DNA of 64,000 nucleotides from an uncultured bacterium (GTDB lineage Bacteria > Elusimicrobiota > Elusimicrobia > Elusimicrobiales > Elusimicrobiaceae). Positions within the stretch are counted from its first letter, which is position 1. Each line of letters begins with the position of its first letter. This document shows, piece by piece, positions 34,110-43,923 of this stretch. Made by a program: the position numbers and the translations under genes. Below the pieces are notes generated by a model. The model made no database searches and had not been told where the DNA came from. It saw only the letters and a list, made by a program, of their open reading frames with translations. The stretch is taken from the NCBI GenBank assembly GCA_949294085.1, contig CASFFX010000003.1, positions 186,001 to 250,000 on the forward strand, in the 5' to 3' direction.

Positions 34110-35186
34110 ATGCTCAACCTGACTATTGCCGAAATTGCCAAAATTACCGGTGCGGAACCCGGCCCCAAAACGGACGTAACCGTCCACGCGCTCTGCTCGC
34201 TGGAGGACGCGCACGAAGGCGGTATTTGCTATTTAACCTCGTTGGATAAACCCGATTTGCTGCAGCACCTGCCGGCTTCGGCGCTTATCGTGCCCGAACA
34301 GGCCAAAGGGCAAACGCTCCCCTTTGCCGGGGCCCTGCTGTATGCCAAAAACCCGGAGTGGGCCTTCATTTTGCTGATGAAATACGTGGACGCCCAAACC
34401 CCCAAACACTCCCCCGGGATTCACCCCACGGCCGTCATCAGCGCCAGCGCCAAACTGGGGGCAAACGTGTCGGTCGGGGCTTATACCGTCATTGAGGACG
34501 GCGTAACCGTGGGCGACGGGACGGTCATCTTTCCGCAATGTTACCTGGGCAAAAACGTAACCGTTGGCCGCCAATGCATTTTGTACCCGCAGGTGGTGGT
34601 GCGCGAGGGCTGCGTGCTCAAGGACGCGGTCATCCTGCAGGCGGGGGCCAAAATCGGCTCGGACGGGTTCGGATTTACGTTTCACGACGGCCGCCACCAA
34701 AAAATCCCGCAAATTGGCAATGTGGTGTTGGGCAACGATGTGGAAGTGCAGGCCAATTCCTGCATTGACCGCGCCAAAATTTCCAGCACCGTCATCGGCG
34801 ATAACACCAAGATAGACAACCTCGTCCAAGTGGGGCACAACGTGCGCGTGGGCATGAGCACCATCATGTGCGCCCAGGTGGGCGTGGCCGGCACGACGGA
34901 CATCGGCAACGGCGTCATTTTGGCGGGCCAAGTGGGCTTGGCCGGCCACATGAAAATTGGCGACCGGGTGCAAATCGGGGCCCAATCGGGCGTTATTTCG
35001 TCTATCCCGGCGGGGCAAGTCTATTTTGGCTATCCGGCCATGCCCCAGCGCGAAGCCTTCAAACAACAGGCCATGCTGCGCAAACTGCCCGAGCTGTATA
35101 AAGAGTTCCGCGCGATGAAAAAACAAGCGGACGAAGTAAAAAAATTATCGTTTTTTGGAAAACTGAAAAAGTTATTAGGATTTTAA
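34110..35186 (+). CDS. lpxD: UDP-3-O-acylglucosamine N-acyltransferase
   Basis: LpxD adds the N-linked acyl chain in lipid A synthesis. The 358-residue protein has the N-terminal uridine-binding domain (LCSLEDAHEGGICYLTS) and a left-handed beta helix of hexapeptide repeats from about residue 105. The catalytic His lies in the VQVGHNVRVG stretch. The C-terminal helix is long and Lys-rich. ATG 34110 is chosen because AGAGGA lies at proper distance; an upstream TTG at 34104 adds only two residues. Confidence 0.95.
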   Translation: MLNLTIAEIAKITGAEPGPKTDVTVHALCSLEDAHEGGICYLTSLDKPDLLQHLPASALIVPEQAKGQTLPFAGALLYAKNPEWAFILLMKYVDAQTPKHSPGIHPTAVISASAKLGANVSVGAYTVIEDGVTVGDGTVIFPQCYLGKNVTVGRQCILYPQVVVREGCVLKDAVILQAGAKIGSDGFGFTFHDGRHQKIPQIGNVVLGNDVEVQANSCIDRAKISSTVIGDNTKIDNLVQVGHNVRVGMSTIMCAQVGVAGTTDIGNGVILAGQVGLAGHMKIGDRVQIGAQSGVISSIPAGQVYFGYPAMPQREAFKQQAMLRKLPELYKEFRAMKKQADEVKKLSFFGKLKKLLGF

Positions 35187-35188
35187 TT

Positions 35189-36013
35189 ATGAGAAAAACG
35201 CTTGCTTCCCCTACTGTGGTCCGCGGGATTGGCCTGCATACGGGCGTCCCGGCCACGATGATTTTCAAACCGGCCGACAACGGCATCACCTTTTTGCGGA
35301 CGGACCTGGTCGGCGCACGGCCGATTGCGGCCTGCCTGCAAAATGTAGGCTCCACGCTGCGCGGCACCAACCTGAAAAATGACACCGCCGAAGTGTGCAC
35401 GGTAGAACATGTGCTTTCGGCCCTGCATGCGCTGGGCATTACCGACGTAGCGGTGGAAATGGACGGTCCCGAACCGCCCGTAACCGACGGTGCCAGCGAC
35501 GTGTATGTGGACACCCTGCAAAAAGCGGGCCTGCGGGACTTGGAGACCGAACAGCCGCTGCTGAACATCAAGCAGAAAATTACCTACTCGTGCGGCCCCA
35601 TTTCTTACAGCGCCGAACCGGCCGACAAACTAACTTTTACCTTCTTGTTTTTGCATAAACACCCGCTGGTCAGCCGGCAGGAATTCACGCTGGAATTCAC
35701 GACGGAAAACTACATCCAGCAAATTGCCCGCGCCCGCACCTTTGGGTTTGAAGAAGAACTGGCGTTCTTAAAAGCGCACGGGCTGGCCAAAGGCGGCAAT
35801 TTGGAAAATGCCGTCATCGTGGGCAAAGACAAATTCATCAACGCCCTGCGCTACCCGGACGAACTGGTACGCCATAAAATTTTGGACCTGGTGGGCGACA
35901 TCAGCCTCACCGGGCGCAAATTGCCGCCGCTTAAAATTACGTGTGCCTGCGGCGGGCACAAACACAATGTCATTTTCGCCAAGATTCTCTTGGCCAATTC
36001 GGAGGACAAATGA
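35189..36013 (+). CDS. lpxC: UDP-3-O-acyl-N-acetylglucosamine deacetylase
   Basis: LpxC catalyses the committed step of lipid A synthesis. Zinc ligands are recognisable in VEHVLSAL and in ELVRHKILDLVGD. The substrate-binding segments GIGLHTGV, PVTDGAS and ARTFGFEEE are present. The 274-residue length is a little below the usual 300. Start two bases after the lpxD stop. The stop overlaps the fabZ start by four bases; lpxC and fabZ are fused in some other phyla. Confidence 0.96.
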   Translation: MRKTLASPTVVRGIGLHTGVPATMIFKPADNGITFLRTDLVGARPIAACLQNVGSTLRGTNLKNDTAEVCTVEHVLSALHALGITDVAVEMDGPEPPVTDGASDVYVDTLQKAGLRDLETEQPLLNIKQKITYSCGPISYSAEPADKLTFTFLFLHKHPLVSRQEFTLEFTTENYIQQIARARTFGFEEELAFLKAHGLAKGGNLENAVIVGKDKFINALRYPDELVRHKILDLVGDISLTGRKLPPLKITCACGGHKHNVIFAKILLANSEDK

Positions 36014-36501
36014 GCGCAAAATCTGCCAGCTTAAAAGATTTCCTGACGATGCCCGTTTTGCAGACGTACGATCAGGATCACATCAAACGCAATATTCCCC
36101 ACCGCGAGCCGTTCCTGCTTGTAGATGAGGTGCGCGAATTGGAACCCGGAAAAAAATACCTGGGCATTCGGCACGTCCGCCCGGACGAGTACTATTTCCA
36201 GGGCCACTTTCCGGGGCGTCCGGTCATGCCGGGCGTACTGGTGGTGGAAAGTATGTCCCAGTCGTTTGGCGGTGCGATTATGAGCCGCACCGTCGGCGAG
36301 AACAAAGGGATTCCGTTGTTCTTAAGCATAGACGAAGCCAAATTCCGCGGGATGGTGCAGCCCGGTGATACGCTGGAAATGCCCATTGAAGTACTGCGCT
36401 TAGGCAAAATTTCCAAAATCTATGCAGAAGCTTACGTGAACGGCAAGTTGTGCGCGCAAGCCACCCTTAACTTCATTTTAGGAGAAACTTCCCATGTCTA
36501 A
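36010..36501 (+). CDS. fabZ: 3-hydroxyacyl-ACP dehydratase
   Basis: FabZ dehydrates 3-hydroxyacyl-ACP in fatty acid elongation and competes with LpxA/LpxD for substrate. The hot-dog fold has the catalytic His in GHFPGRPVMPGV and the catalytic Glu in VVESMSQ. I use ATG 36010, giving MSAKSASLKDF and the family's IPHREPFLLVDEV at residue 32. The reading frame extends further upstream but only within lpxC. 163 residues, normal length plus a short N-terminal extension. Confidence 0.95.
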   Translation: MSAKSASLKDFLTMPVLQTYDQDHIKRNIPHREPFLLVDEVRELEPGKKYLGIRHVRPDEYYFQGHFPGRPVMPGVLVVESMSQSFGGAIMSRTVGENKGIPLFLSIDEAKFRGMVQPGDTLEMPIEVLRLGKISKIYAEAYVNGKLCAQATLNFILGETSHV

Positions 36502-37291
36502 TATTCACCCCACGGCCATTATTGACCCCTCCGCCAAAATTGATCCGTCCACCGTTGTCGGTCCGTACACCATTATCGGCCCCGGCGTCGTCATGGGCAA
36601 AAACAACCACATCGGCCCCTACTGCGTGATTGAAAACACCACCATGGGCGACGGAAATGAATTGATTGCCAGCGCTTTTATCGGCGTAAAACCGCAGGAT
36701 TTGTCTTATAAAGACGAACCCACCCGCGTTACCCTGGGCAACGGCAACAAAATCCGCGAGTGCGTAACGATTCACCGCTCCACCAAGCTGGATATTCCCA
36801 CGTCCGTCGGCAACAACTGCCTGCTGATGGCCAACTCCCACGTGGCGCACGACTGCCACCTGGGCAACAACATCATCATTGCCAACAGCACCGGCGTGGC
36901 CGGGCACGTGATTGTGGAAGACCGCGTCGTCATGTCCGGCATGGTGGGGATTCACCAATTTGTGCGCGTGGGCACGATGGCCATGCTTTCCGGCGGGGCC
37001 ATGCTGCCGCTGGATATTCCCCCGTACTGCATTGCCCAAGGCGAACGGGCCCGTTTGGTGGGGCTGAACTTGGTGGGCATGCGCCGCGGCGGCCTGTCGC
37101 GCGAGACGATTTTGGAAATCAAACGTGCCTACAAACAGCTGTTCCGCAGCGGCAAACGCCTCCAGGACGCCATGGACGAACTGGAAGCCACCCACCCCTG
37201 CAAAGAAGTGCAGCATATGATTGATTTTTGCCGCGCGTCGTCGCGCGGGGTGGCCACGGCCAAGCGCAGCATGCACGAAAATGACGACTAA
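36494..37291 (+). CDS. lpxA: UDP-N-acetylglucosamine O-acyltransferase
   Basis: LpxA performs the first acylation of lipid A synthesis. The 265 residues begin at IHPTAIIDPSAKI with hexapeptide repeats forming a left-handed beta helix; the catalytic His is in NSHVAHDCHLGNN and the C-terminal domain (GLNLVGMRRGGLSRE) is helical. The start overlaps the fabZ stop by eight bases. Confidence 0.97.
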   Translation: MSNIHPTAIIDPSAKIDPSTVVGPYTIIGPGVVMGKNNHIGPYCVIENTTMGDGNELIASAFIGVKPQDLSYKDEPTRVTLGNGNKIRECVTIHRSTKLDIPTSVGNNCLLMANSHVAHDCHLGNNIIIANSTGVAGHVIVEDRVVMSGMVGIHQFVRVGTMAMLSGGAMLPLDIPPYCIAQGERARLVGLNLVGMRRGGLSRETILEIKRAYKQLFRSGKRLQDAMDELEATHPCKEVQHMIDFCRASSRGVATAKRSMHENDD

Positions 37292-38108
37292 CAAACTGGG
37301 CCTGATTGCCGGCGAAGGGAAAATGCCCGTGTACATCGCCCAAAAGGCGACGGCAAACGGGTATGAAGTGTATGTCGCTGGAGCCAAAGGCAACGCCAAA
37401 GAAGAGGATTTCAAAACCTGCGCCTGCGTGTTCCGCTCGTTTCGGCTGGGACAGCTGGGCGCGGGAATCCGCTTTTTTAAGGAACACGGGGTTACCCGCG
37501 TGGTGATGGCCGGGCGGGTGCAGCACACGTCTATCTTTTCCAATTTAATGCCGGATTTGCGGGGAGCCAAGTTTTTGGCGTCGCTCAAAAACATGCAAAC
37601 CAAAACGATTCTTTCCCGCATTATGGACGAATTCAAAAAAGACGGCATTGAATTTGAAAATTCCGCCCTGTTTTTGGAAGATTTTATGCCGCAAAAAGGC
37701 GTCCTGTCCGTGCGCCAACCCACCCCGGAAGAACAAAAAGCCATCGCGTTTGGTTACAAAACGGCCAAAGCCATTGCCGCGCTGGACATTGGGCTGACGT
37801 GCGTCGTCAGTCAAAATGCCGTCATCGCCGTAGAAGGGATGGAAGGAACGGACCGGTGCATTTTGCGGGCCGGGGAACTGTATAAAAATTCAGCTGAAAA
37901 AACTTCCGCCGTGGCCGTTGTAAAAGTGGCGCGGCCGGATCAAGACGCCCGCTTTGACTTGCCGGTCATCGGCAAGGGTACCGTGGAAAGCCTGCACCAA
38001 GCGGGGCTGCACGTATTGGCGTTTGAAGCGGACAAAACGTTGGTACTGGACCTGCAAGACGTCGTGCGCCTGGCAGACCAATATGACATCTGCCTGACCG
38101 CCGTGTAA
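37281..38108 (+). CDS. lpxI: UDP-2,3-diacylglucosamine pyrophosphatase LpxI
   Basis: LpxI (formerly DUF1009) hydrolyses UDP-2,3-diacylglucosamine to lipid X and replaces LpxH in many non-proteobacterial diderms. Typical features are the opening LGLIAGEGKMP, FRLGQLG, the VMAGRV motif, and the C-terminal AVVKVARPDQD and LPVIGKGTVESL. The start ATG 37281 overlaps lpxA by 11 bases. 275 residues. LpxB and the later Kdo steps are not in this window. Confidence 0.93.
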   Translation: MTTNKLGLIAGEGKMPVYIAQKATANGYEVYVAGAKGNAKEEDFKTCACVFRSFRLGQLGAGIRFFKEHGVTRVVMAGRVQHTSIFSNLMPDLRGAKFLASLKNMQTKTILSRIMDEFKKDGIEFENSALFLEDFMPQKGVLSVRQPTPEEQKAIAFGYKTAKAIAALDIGLTCVVSQNAVIAVEGMEGTDRCILRAGELYKNSAEKTSAVAVVKVARPDQDARFDLPVIGKGTVESLHQAGLHVLAFEADKTLVLDLQDVVRLADQYDICLTAV

Positions 38109-38124
38109 ACGCCGCACTCTTTTG

Positions 38125-38161
38125 AAAAAATCCGCGCCGGGTTTTCCGACGCGGATTTTTT
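38125..38161. terminator. Bidirectional terminator after lpxI and the tandem pilins
   Basis: ATCCGCG and CGCGGAT enclose a 13-base loop, with A6 before and T6 after. Confidence 0.85.
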
Positions 38162-38178
38162 ATGGCAATTCCTATACG

Positions 38179-38679
38179 TTACAAATCTAAAATATAAGCA
38201 TCGCAGGTCCCAATCGCACACCCGGAAGCATTTTGCTGATACAAGGTCCCCGGGAAAGATTTACACAGGGCAATCGCACGTGCATTGTTGCTGGCCGCCT
38301 GGCAAATCCAACTGTCATGCCAAATACCCGCACTATTTGCATATCCCCGCACCAAGGTGTTATACATATTCTTGGTATCCTGCACATACATATAGGCTTC
38401 GGTCACGCACAAAATCATCCCGCTTTTAATGCTCACGCAGGCGCCGTCCGCTTGGTCGGATTTCATACTGATGTCCAAATCGTTCAAATTGCGCGTGTAT
38501 TTTCCGTTGGCCATATAGTATCGCTCTTCCGCGTCCTTAAAAGGGCGCGCCAAGGAAATCATTTCGGAATAGCGGGCCTTGTCCACCGCGCGCTGGTACT
38601 GCGGCAGCGCCACCGCCGCCAAAATGCCGATGATCAGCACCACCACTAATAACTCAATTAAAGTAAACCCTTTTTCCAT
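38179..38679 (-). CDS. Type IV pilin-like protein (second of a tandem pair)
   Basis: 166 residues. MEKG^FTLIELL gives a three-residue basic leader, the prepilin peptidase site and Glu at position 5. The mature body closely resembles the neighbouring pilin at 38752 (shared [29 protein letters not shown]), with conserved cysteines near GACVS, LCVTE, WICQA, LCKS and GCAIGTC. Start ATG 38679 has GGAGAAAAC in front. No terminator separates it from the upstream pilin, so they form one transcript. Confidence 0.92.
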   Translation of the reverse strand: MEKGFTLIELLVVVLIIGILAAVALPQYQRAVDKARYSEMISLARPFKDAEERYYMANGKYTRNLNDLDISMKSDQADGACVSIKSGMILCVTEAYMYVQDTKNMYNTLVRGYANSAGIWHDSWICQAASNNARAIALCKSFPGTLYQQNASGCAIGTCDAYILDL

Positions 38680-38751
38680 GTTTTCTCCGTTCCTTACGAA
38701 TTTTTCAAACCGACATTTCCCCCACAACGGCTTCCGCGCCAGCGAATCTCG

Positions 38752-39246
38752 CTATAATGGCAACGAATACAAATCGCACGTACCCAAAATACAGCCGGAA
38801 CCATTTTTTTCGTACAGTTCGCCGCCCAAACTTTCGCACAAATCCGCCGCCCGCTGATTATCGCTGGAGGCCTGGCACCACCACCCCAAAAAACGGGTTC
38901 CGTTATCATAGCCGCGCACAATAGAATTGCTCAAGTTTTTCGTGTCCTTAATATACAAATAAAATTCGGTTACGCACAGCTGCATCCCGTTTTTTACGGT
39001 AATGCACGGCCCGTCTGCCTGGTCGGCTTTCATGCCAATGTCCAAATCGTTCAAATTGCGCGTGTATAGGCCGTTGGCCATAAAGTACCGTTCTTCCGCT
39101 TCCTTAAAAGTACGCGCCAGAGTAATCATTTCGGAATAGCGGGCCTCGTCCACCGCGCGCTGGTACTGCGGCAGGGCCATCGCGGCCAAAATGCCGATGA
39201 TCAGCACCACCACTAACAACTCAATTACAGTAAACCCATGTTTCAT
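38752..39246 (-). CDS. Type IV pilin-like protein (first of a tandem pair)
   Basis: 164 residues. MKHG^FTVIELL is a canonical prepilin start. It is a recent-looking paralogue of the gene at 38179, alike in length, body and cysteine positions (PCIT, LCVTE, WWCQ, LCESL, GCILGTC). Start ATG 39246 follows GGGAGAGACT and an extended -10 promoter; a longer in-frame reading reaches 39525 but runs through the promoter and is not credible. The C-terminal Cys loop recalls the D-region disulphide of pilins, which is often variable or adhesive. Confidence 0.92.
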   Translation of the reverse strand: MKHGFTVIELLVVVLIIGILAAMALPQYQRAVDEARYSEMITLARTFKEAEERYFMANGLYTRNLNDLDIGMKADQADGPCITVKNGMQLCVTEFYLYIKDTKNLSNSIVRGYDNGTRFLGWWCQASSDNQRAADLCESLGGELYEKNGSGCILGTCDLYSLPL

Positions 39247-39264
39247 AGTCTCTCCCTTCCCGAT

Positions 39265-39273
39265 ATTGTAGCA
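39265..39273 (-). promoter_or_regulatory. Extended -10 promoter of the tandem pilins
   Basis: TGCTACAAT on the minus strand; predicted leader about 12 bases containing GGGAGAG. Confidence 0.68.
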
Positions 39274-39346
39274 AAAAATCAAAATTTTCCTTCTGTTTTC
39301 CGCGCCAAGAAGGCAGGCGGCGGGGCTTTTCATTTCGCTTTCTTTA

Positions 39347-39355
39347 TGATAGTAT
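39347..39355 (+). promoter_or_regulatory. Extended -10 promoter of the tpiA operon
   Basis: TGATAGTAT predicts a start near 39362 and a leader of about 60 bases. CTCTCG and CGGGAG (39370-39389) can pair in the leader to form a small hairpin. Confidence 0.5.
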
Positions 39356-39424
39356 GTTAATAAGAAGTCTCTCGCCCTAGGACGGGAGCGTATTCTATGT
39401 ATGACAAAAAGAGGATTTGAACAT

Positions 39425-40180
39425 ATGACCAAAAGAACACCTATTATTGCCGGAAACTGGAAAATGCATAACACGCTGGCGGAATCCGCCGCGCTCATCA
39501 CCGCGCTTACCAAAGCCGGCAACAAAAATCACGTGGAAATTATCGTAGCCCCGTCCTACACCTCGCTGGCGAAAGTGGCGGAACTGGCCAAAGGGTCCGA
39601 AATTCAAGTAGCCGCCCAAGACGTGCACTGGGAAGACAAAGGAGCCTTTACCAGCGCGGTTTCCCCCGTGCAGGCCAAAGACGCCGGCGCCACCCACACG
39701 TTAATCGGGCACAGCGAACGCAGAAGCGTTTTCGGCGACAGCGATGAAATTTTGAACAAGAAAGTAGCCGCGGCCCTGCGCCACGGGCTGACCGTGATTT
39801 TCTGCGTAGGCGAAACCCTGGAAGAACGCGAAGCGGGCAAAACGCTGAGCGTCATTGAAAGCCAGCTGAAAAACGGCTTGAAAGATTTTACGGCCGAACA
39901 ATTAAAAGGCCTTATTATCGCTTACGAACCGGTTTGGGCCATTGGCACCGGCAAAACCGCTACGCCCGCCCAAGCGCAGGAAGTGCATGCCGCCATCCGC
40001 GCGTACTTGGCCAAAGCGTATTCGGCCGATTTTGCGGCCGCGACCCGCATTTTGTACGGCGGCAGCGTGAAAGACTCCAACGTGGACGAAATTATGGCCC
40101 AAGAAGACGTGGACGGTGCCCTGGTGGGCGGTCAGTCTTTGATTGCGGAAAAATTCGCCCGCATTATCAACTTTAACTAA
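39425..40180 (+). CDS. tpiA: Triosephosphate isomerase
   Basis: TpiA interconverts glyceraldehyde-3-phosphate and dihydroxyacetone phosphate. All hallmarks are present: GNWKMH with the catalytic Lys, IGHSERR with His, [12 protein letters not shown] with the catalytic Glu, and the phosphate loop [11 protein letters not shown] 39425 gives a standard 251-residue protein and has AGAGGA upstream; ATG 39401 would add eight residues. It opens the long plus-strand run ending at 56005. Confidence 0.97.
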   Translation: MTKRTPIIAGNWKMHNTLAESAALITALTKAGNKNHVEIIVAPSYTSLAKVAELAKGSEIQVAAQDVHWEDKGAFTSAVSPVQAKDAGATHTLIGHSERRSVFGDSDEILNKKVAAALRHGLTVIFCVGETLEEREAGKTLSVIESQLKNGLKDFTAEQLKGLIIAYEPVWAIGTGKTATPAQAQEVHAAIRAYLAKAYSADFAAATRILYGGSVKDSNVDEIMAQEDVDGALVGGQSLIAEKFARIINFN

Positions 40181-40194
40181 AAAAGGAGTTTCGT

Positions 40195-40839
40195 ATGAAT
40201 GTGGCAAAAATGATTGACCATACCCTCTTAAAACCGATTGCTACCCGCGATGACATCCGCCGTTTGTGCGACGAAGCGCGCCAATATGGTTTTTTTAGCG
40301 TGTGCATCAATCCGGTGTGGGTTTCCTATGCCAAAGAACAGCTGAAAGGGTCCGACGTTAAAGTTTGCACCGTAATTGGCTTCCCGCTGGGGGCTAACAC
40401 CACCGCCGTCAAAACATACGAAACGCAGGATGCTTTGAAAAATGGCGCCGACGAGATAGACATGGTCCTCAACATCGGCGCCTTAAAAGCCAAAGACTAT
40501 GCCACCGTATTGCAGGACATGGAAGCCGTACGCCACGCCTGTGAGGGGCATATTTTGAAAGTAATTTTGGAAACCTCGCAGCTGACGGATGAGGAGAAAG
40601 TGAAAGCTTGCGAATTGGCCGCCCAAGCCAAAGCCGATTTTGTAAAAACCTCCACCGGTTTTATAGGCGGCGGCGCGACCGCGGCCGACGTGGCCCTGAT
40701 GCGCAAGTCCGTTCCGCCGCAAATGCAGGTAAAAGCTTCGGGCGGGGTACGCACCCGCGCCGATTTTGACGCTATGGTCGCGGCGGGAGCCACCCGCATC
40801 GGCGCCAGCAGCGGGGTAAAAATCGTAGAGGGCAAATGA
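40195..40839 (+). CDS. deoC: Deoxyribose-phosphate aldolase
   Basis: DeoC splits 2-deoxyribose-5-phosphate into acetaldehyde and glyceraldehyde-3-phosphate, the substrate of the adjacent tpiA product. The 214-residue TIM barrel has [16 protein letters not shown], the VILETSQLT strand, the Schiff-base lysine in FVKTSTGF, and KASGGVR. AAAAAGGAG precedes ATG. Its stop overlaps the start of the DnaA-like gene (ATGA), so translation is coupled. Confidence 0.97.
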   Translation: MNVAKMIDHTLLKPIATRDDIRRLCDEARQYGFFSVCINPVWVSYAKEQLKGSDVKVCTVIGFPLGANTTAVKTYETQDALKNGADEIDMVLNIGALKAKDYATVLQDMEAVRHACEGHILKVILETSQLTDEEKVKACELAAQAKADFVKTSTGFIGGGATAADVALMRKSVPPQMQVKASGGVRTRADFDAMVAAGATRIGASSGVKIVEGK

Positions 40840-43800
40840 TTACAAACTGGGATATTGTCTCCCGTCTGGATCCGCAGGACAAAAGCCGCCGCTACACGTT
40901 GGTAACGGACGGCACAGAAAACGACGCACGCCTGATAGCCAAAAAGCTGGAGGGTTATGCCCAGCCGGCCCAACCGGCTCAGCTTCCTTTTGTGTACGCT
41001 TTTGAACTGCCCGCCGACCTGGACGATGATACCCTGGATAAAATCCGCACAGCCGTAAAGGAGGCCGTAGCCCAGTCCGAGCAAGTCAACCGGCTGGTGC
41101 CGGGCGGCGTATTGGGGGACCCGCTTTTTCAGTCGCCCGTCAATCCGCCCGACAAAGAGTTCGGCACGCTCCAACCGGAGGACAGCTTTTTCAAGCCGTC
41201 CCAACCGGCCGCTGAACCGGCCACGCCCCCCCAGGCGGATCTGCCCGACGCACAGCAACCCCCAATTCACGGGAACCCTTCTTCCGCCGCCAAGGAAAAA
41301 TCCGGCGAAATTACCATCAGCGACAAAGACATGCTGATTAAGGATATGGAAGGCACCATGCTGGGACAAATGCCGCTGGAAGACATTTTTTCCGCCGAGA
41401 CCAAATACGATATGTTTTTGGACTTGGACAATCAAACCCTCAACAAAAATTCTCAATTCCAGCGCGAACAAAAAATCAACAACTTGGCCGACGGCAAAGA
41501 CAGTTTGGAAGAAACATTCAACGTTTTTGAGCAAAAAATCAAAGACCAAACCTGCATTATAGACCTGGAAGACTTAAACACGATTACGGACCGTCTGTCC
41601 AAGAAAAACACCGATTTTCTAAAACACAGCCCGGCCGTACAGGCTACGCCGCAGGGAAAGGAATTGCCGCAGCCCGCGGCCGAAACGGATGCCGCCCACC
41701 CGGCGGAACACCCGTCCGCCCCGCAAGGTTCTGTGGTTCCCCCGGCTGCGCCAGCGCAGCCGCTGGCTGAAGCTCCGTCTGCCACCGCGGAGGGCACCGC
41801 GCCCGAAATTCCGCACCTGGCCCCGCAGGCCCCCGGGCCTGAATTGGCCGATGACGGGGTGGAAGACCCTTTTGAACAAATAGAAAAAACCGTGCGCGGG
41901 GGAATCCCTCCGCACGACCAGCCGGCCGACGCACCGTCCGCCCCCGTGCCGCCATCCGCGGCCGAAAAGGCGCCCGCGCCCGCCCCGGCAGAAGACGACG
42001 AACCTTTGAACTTGGGTCCGTCGCCGGAAGAAGCTTCCGTAAACTCTTGGGCGATGGAGCACACCGCCCCGGGCGAATTGCCGGAAGAAGTGGCCTTGAC
42101 CAACACCGTACCGCCCACACAGTATGCCCAGCGCACCATTTCTATTTCACAAGACGGCGACGACTTGCCCGAAATTACCTTGCGCGGGCAGCAAATTGAC
42201 GCGTTAGACAAAACATTTAACCTGGAAACGACTTTGAATACGGAAGTGATGAAACGCCAGTATGAAAAGTCGTTCCACGACGAGCCGGCGCCCGCGCCTC
42301 AAAAGCCCGCCGCGCCCCGGCCGCCTGCTCCGGCCCGCCCGGTGCCTGCCGCACCCAAACCGGCCGAAACTCACTCCGACGGGGGACACCCGTCCGAAGC
42401 AACTCATTTTTCAACAGTTCAATCGGGGGAATCCATCATGGAAGAAAACCAAGAACCAAAAACCACTTTTAGAATCAGACGCAAAATAGAAGCGCCGACG
42501 CAGCCCACTATACCGCCGGCTCCTCCTGCGCCTGCCGCGCCGCACGCGCCCCAGGCTCCCGCGTCTGCCCCGGCGCAGCCGCACCCGGCCCAACAACCGC
42601 CCGTGCAGCGGCCCCCCGTTCAACAGCCGGCCCAACCCAAACCGGCCCTGGCCAACACCATTTTGGAAAAGACCAAAACGATTGACCACTCCATCGAAAT
42701 TCCCCTTTCGGAACTGAAAAAACACAACTGGCCGCTGGAAGTGCCGCTGGTGCCGACCTATACGCTGGAAAATATGGTGATGTCCGTCAACCGCTTTGCG
42801 CATGCTACGGCCATTTCCGTAATTGAAAACCCGGGCAAACTGTACAATCCGCTCGTTCTGCACGGCGCCACGGGCACCGGCAAAACACATTTCTTAAACG
42901 CCATGGCCTATGCCTTCTCCAAAAAATACGGGCAGGAAAATATTTTTATGACCAACGGCGTGCGCCTTTCCCGCGGGATTCAGCGCTACGTAATGGAAGG
43001 CAATATTGAAAAATTTGAAAAATTTATGGACACGGTAAAAGTGCTGCTGATTGACGACATCCACTTGCTGGCCATCAACGAACAGAACCGCGTCTATATT
43101 TCCAAACTGCTCAACAAATTTCTGCGGGACCAAAAACAAATCGTCATTACGTCCAAATACCCGCCGGAAAGCTTGGTTAAGCTGGAAGAATTAATTAAAT
43201 TCAAGCTGGATTCGGGCTGGATTTCCGAATTAAAGCCGGCCCGCGGGGCCACGCATTTCCGCATCGTCAAAAAAATGCTGCTGGATAACGGCGTGGATTT
43301 GAACGACGCCCAAATTACGAAATTTTTCGGCGGCCCGCACATGACCCTGGGAACGGTAACCCGCAGTATCCGCCGGTTAAAAGTATTGGAAAATTTAATT
43401 TTCCCGCACCTGCCGGAAGCGGACCGCTCGCAAGCCAAAATTTTTGAAAAGCTCTTGGCCACCCAAGGCGAAGACGCCTCCAGCGCCATTTTAAGCCACG
43501 ACCCGGACAGCGTATCCGCCATTACCAACATGGGCAACGGGGAGTGGGGCCGCATCGGGTTTTTCTATCCGCAAAACAGCTCGCATATGATGAACTGGAT
43601 GGTGTATGCGCTGCAGCAGCGCGCCAAAGAGCTGGGCATACAGGGCGGGTTTGAAATTGCGGTACGCTCTTCTTACGCGACGGAAAATATCATTTCTTCG
43701 GCGTTCAAAATTGCCAATTTGTGCGACAACAAAAAGCTCAAAGGGGCCGTTATTTTGGGGCCGGCGTTAAACACGTGCGATCCGTCCGTGCGCGAGAACT

Positions 43801-43919
43801 TTTACGATATTCTCACGCACATGCTGGAGATTATGCTGATTCGCTGCGGCATCATCAATTACGAAGACGTCAAATCTCCCAGCACGTACGTCAAAGTACT
43901 TTCCGAATTGTTGAGGTAA
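40836..43919 (+). CDS. Large DnaA-family AAA+ ATPase without a DnaA DNA-binding domain
   Basis: 1027 residues in four parts. A small N-terminal domain (1-85) is followed by a low-complexity Pro/Ala/Glu region (about 85-630) with islands such as [13 protein letters not shown] and [11 protein letters not shown] DnaA/Hda-type ATPase core (about 634-850) has Walker [10 protein letters not shown] near 676 and Walker [10 protein letters not shown] near 740. A C-terminal domain of about 115 residues (from [10 protein letters not shown]) is unlike DnaA domain IV; I see no helix-turn-helix signature. It is therefore not the replication initiator. Upstream deoC overlaps; downstream are two envelope lipoproteins. 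ATG 42438 inside the frame could start a shorter product. Confidence 0.8.
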   Translation: MITNWDIVSRLDPQDKSRRYTLVTDGTENDARLIAKKLEGYAQPAQPAQLPFVYAFELPADLDDDTLDKIRTAVKEAVAQSEQVNRLVPGGVLGDPLFQSPVNPPDKEFGTLQPEDSFFKPSQPAAEPATPPQADLPDAQQPPIHGNPSSAAKEKSGEITISDKDMLIKDMEGTMLGQMPLEDIFSAETKYDMFLDLDNQTLNKNSQFQREQKINNLADGKDSLEETFNVFEQKIKDQTCIIDLEDLNTITDRLSKKNTDFLKHSPAVQATPQGKELPQPAAETDAAHPAEHPSAPQGSVVPPAAPAQPLAEAPSATAEGTAPEIPHLAPQAPGPELADDGVEDPFEQIEKTVRGGIPPHDQPADAPSAPVPPSAAEKAPAPAPAEDDEPLNLGPSPEEASVNSWAMEHTAPGELPEEVALTNTVPPTQYAQRTISISQDGDDLPEITLRGQQIDALDKTFNLETTLNTEVMKRQYEKSFHDEPAPAPQKPAAPRPPAPARPVPAAPKPAETHSDGGHPSEATHFSTVQSGESIMEENQEPKTTFRIRRKIEAPTQPTIPPAPPAPAAPHAPQAPASAPAQPHPAQQPPVQRPPVQQPAQPKPALANTILEKTKTIDHSIEIPLSELKKHNWPLEVPLVPTYTLENMVMSVNRFAHATAISVIENPGKLYNPLVLHGATGTGKTHFLNAMAYAFSKKYGQENIFMTNGVRLSRGIQRYVMEGNIEKFEKFMDTVKVLLIDDIHLLAINEQNRVYISKLLNKFLRDQKQIVITSKYPPESLVKLEELIKFKLDSGWISELKPARGATHFRIVKKMLLDNGVDLNDAQITKFFGGPHMTLGTVTRSIRRLKVLENLIFPHLPEADRSQAKIFEKLLATQGEDASSAILSHDPDSVSAITNMGNGEWGRIGFFYPQNSSHMMNWMVYALQQRAKELGIQGGFEIAVRSSYATENIISSAFKIANLCDNKKLKGAVILGPALNTCDPSVRENFYDILTHMLEIMLIRCGIINYEDVKSPSTYVKVLSELLR
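42424..42440 (+). promoter_or_regulatory. Possible internal translation start in the DnaA-like gene
   Basis: CGGGGGA lies eight bases before in-frame ATG 42438 (codon 535). The following [19 protein letters not shown] looks like a genuine N-terminus. A 493-residue product with the whole ATPase core would result. Confidence 0.4.
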
Positions 43920-43923
43920 ACTG

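Noticed and set aside
36473..37744. A 423-codon minus-strand frame opposite lpxA and lpxI
   Set aside because: Antisense to conserved genes with clear motifs, low-complexity His/Ala-rich translation, no ribosome binding site.
38753..38758. A perfect TATAAT on the plus strand between the two tandem pilins
   Set aside because: It overlaps the last codons and stop of a minus-strand pilin and points antisense through that gene; no gene follows it in that direction.
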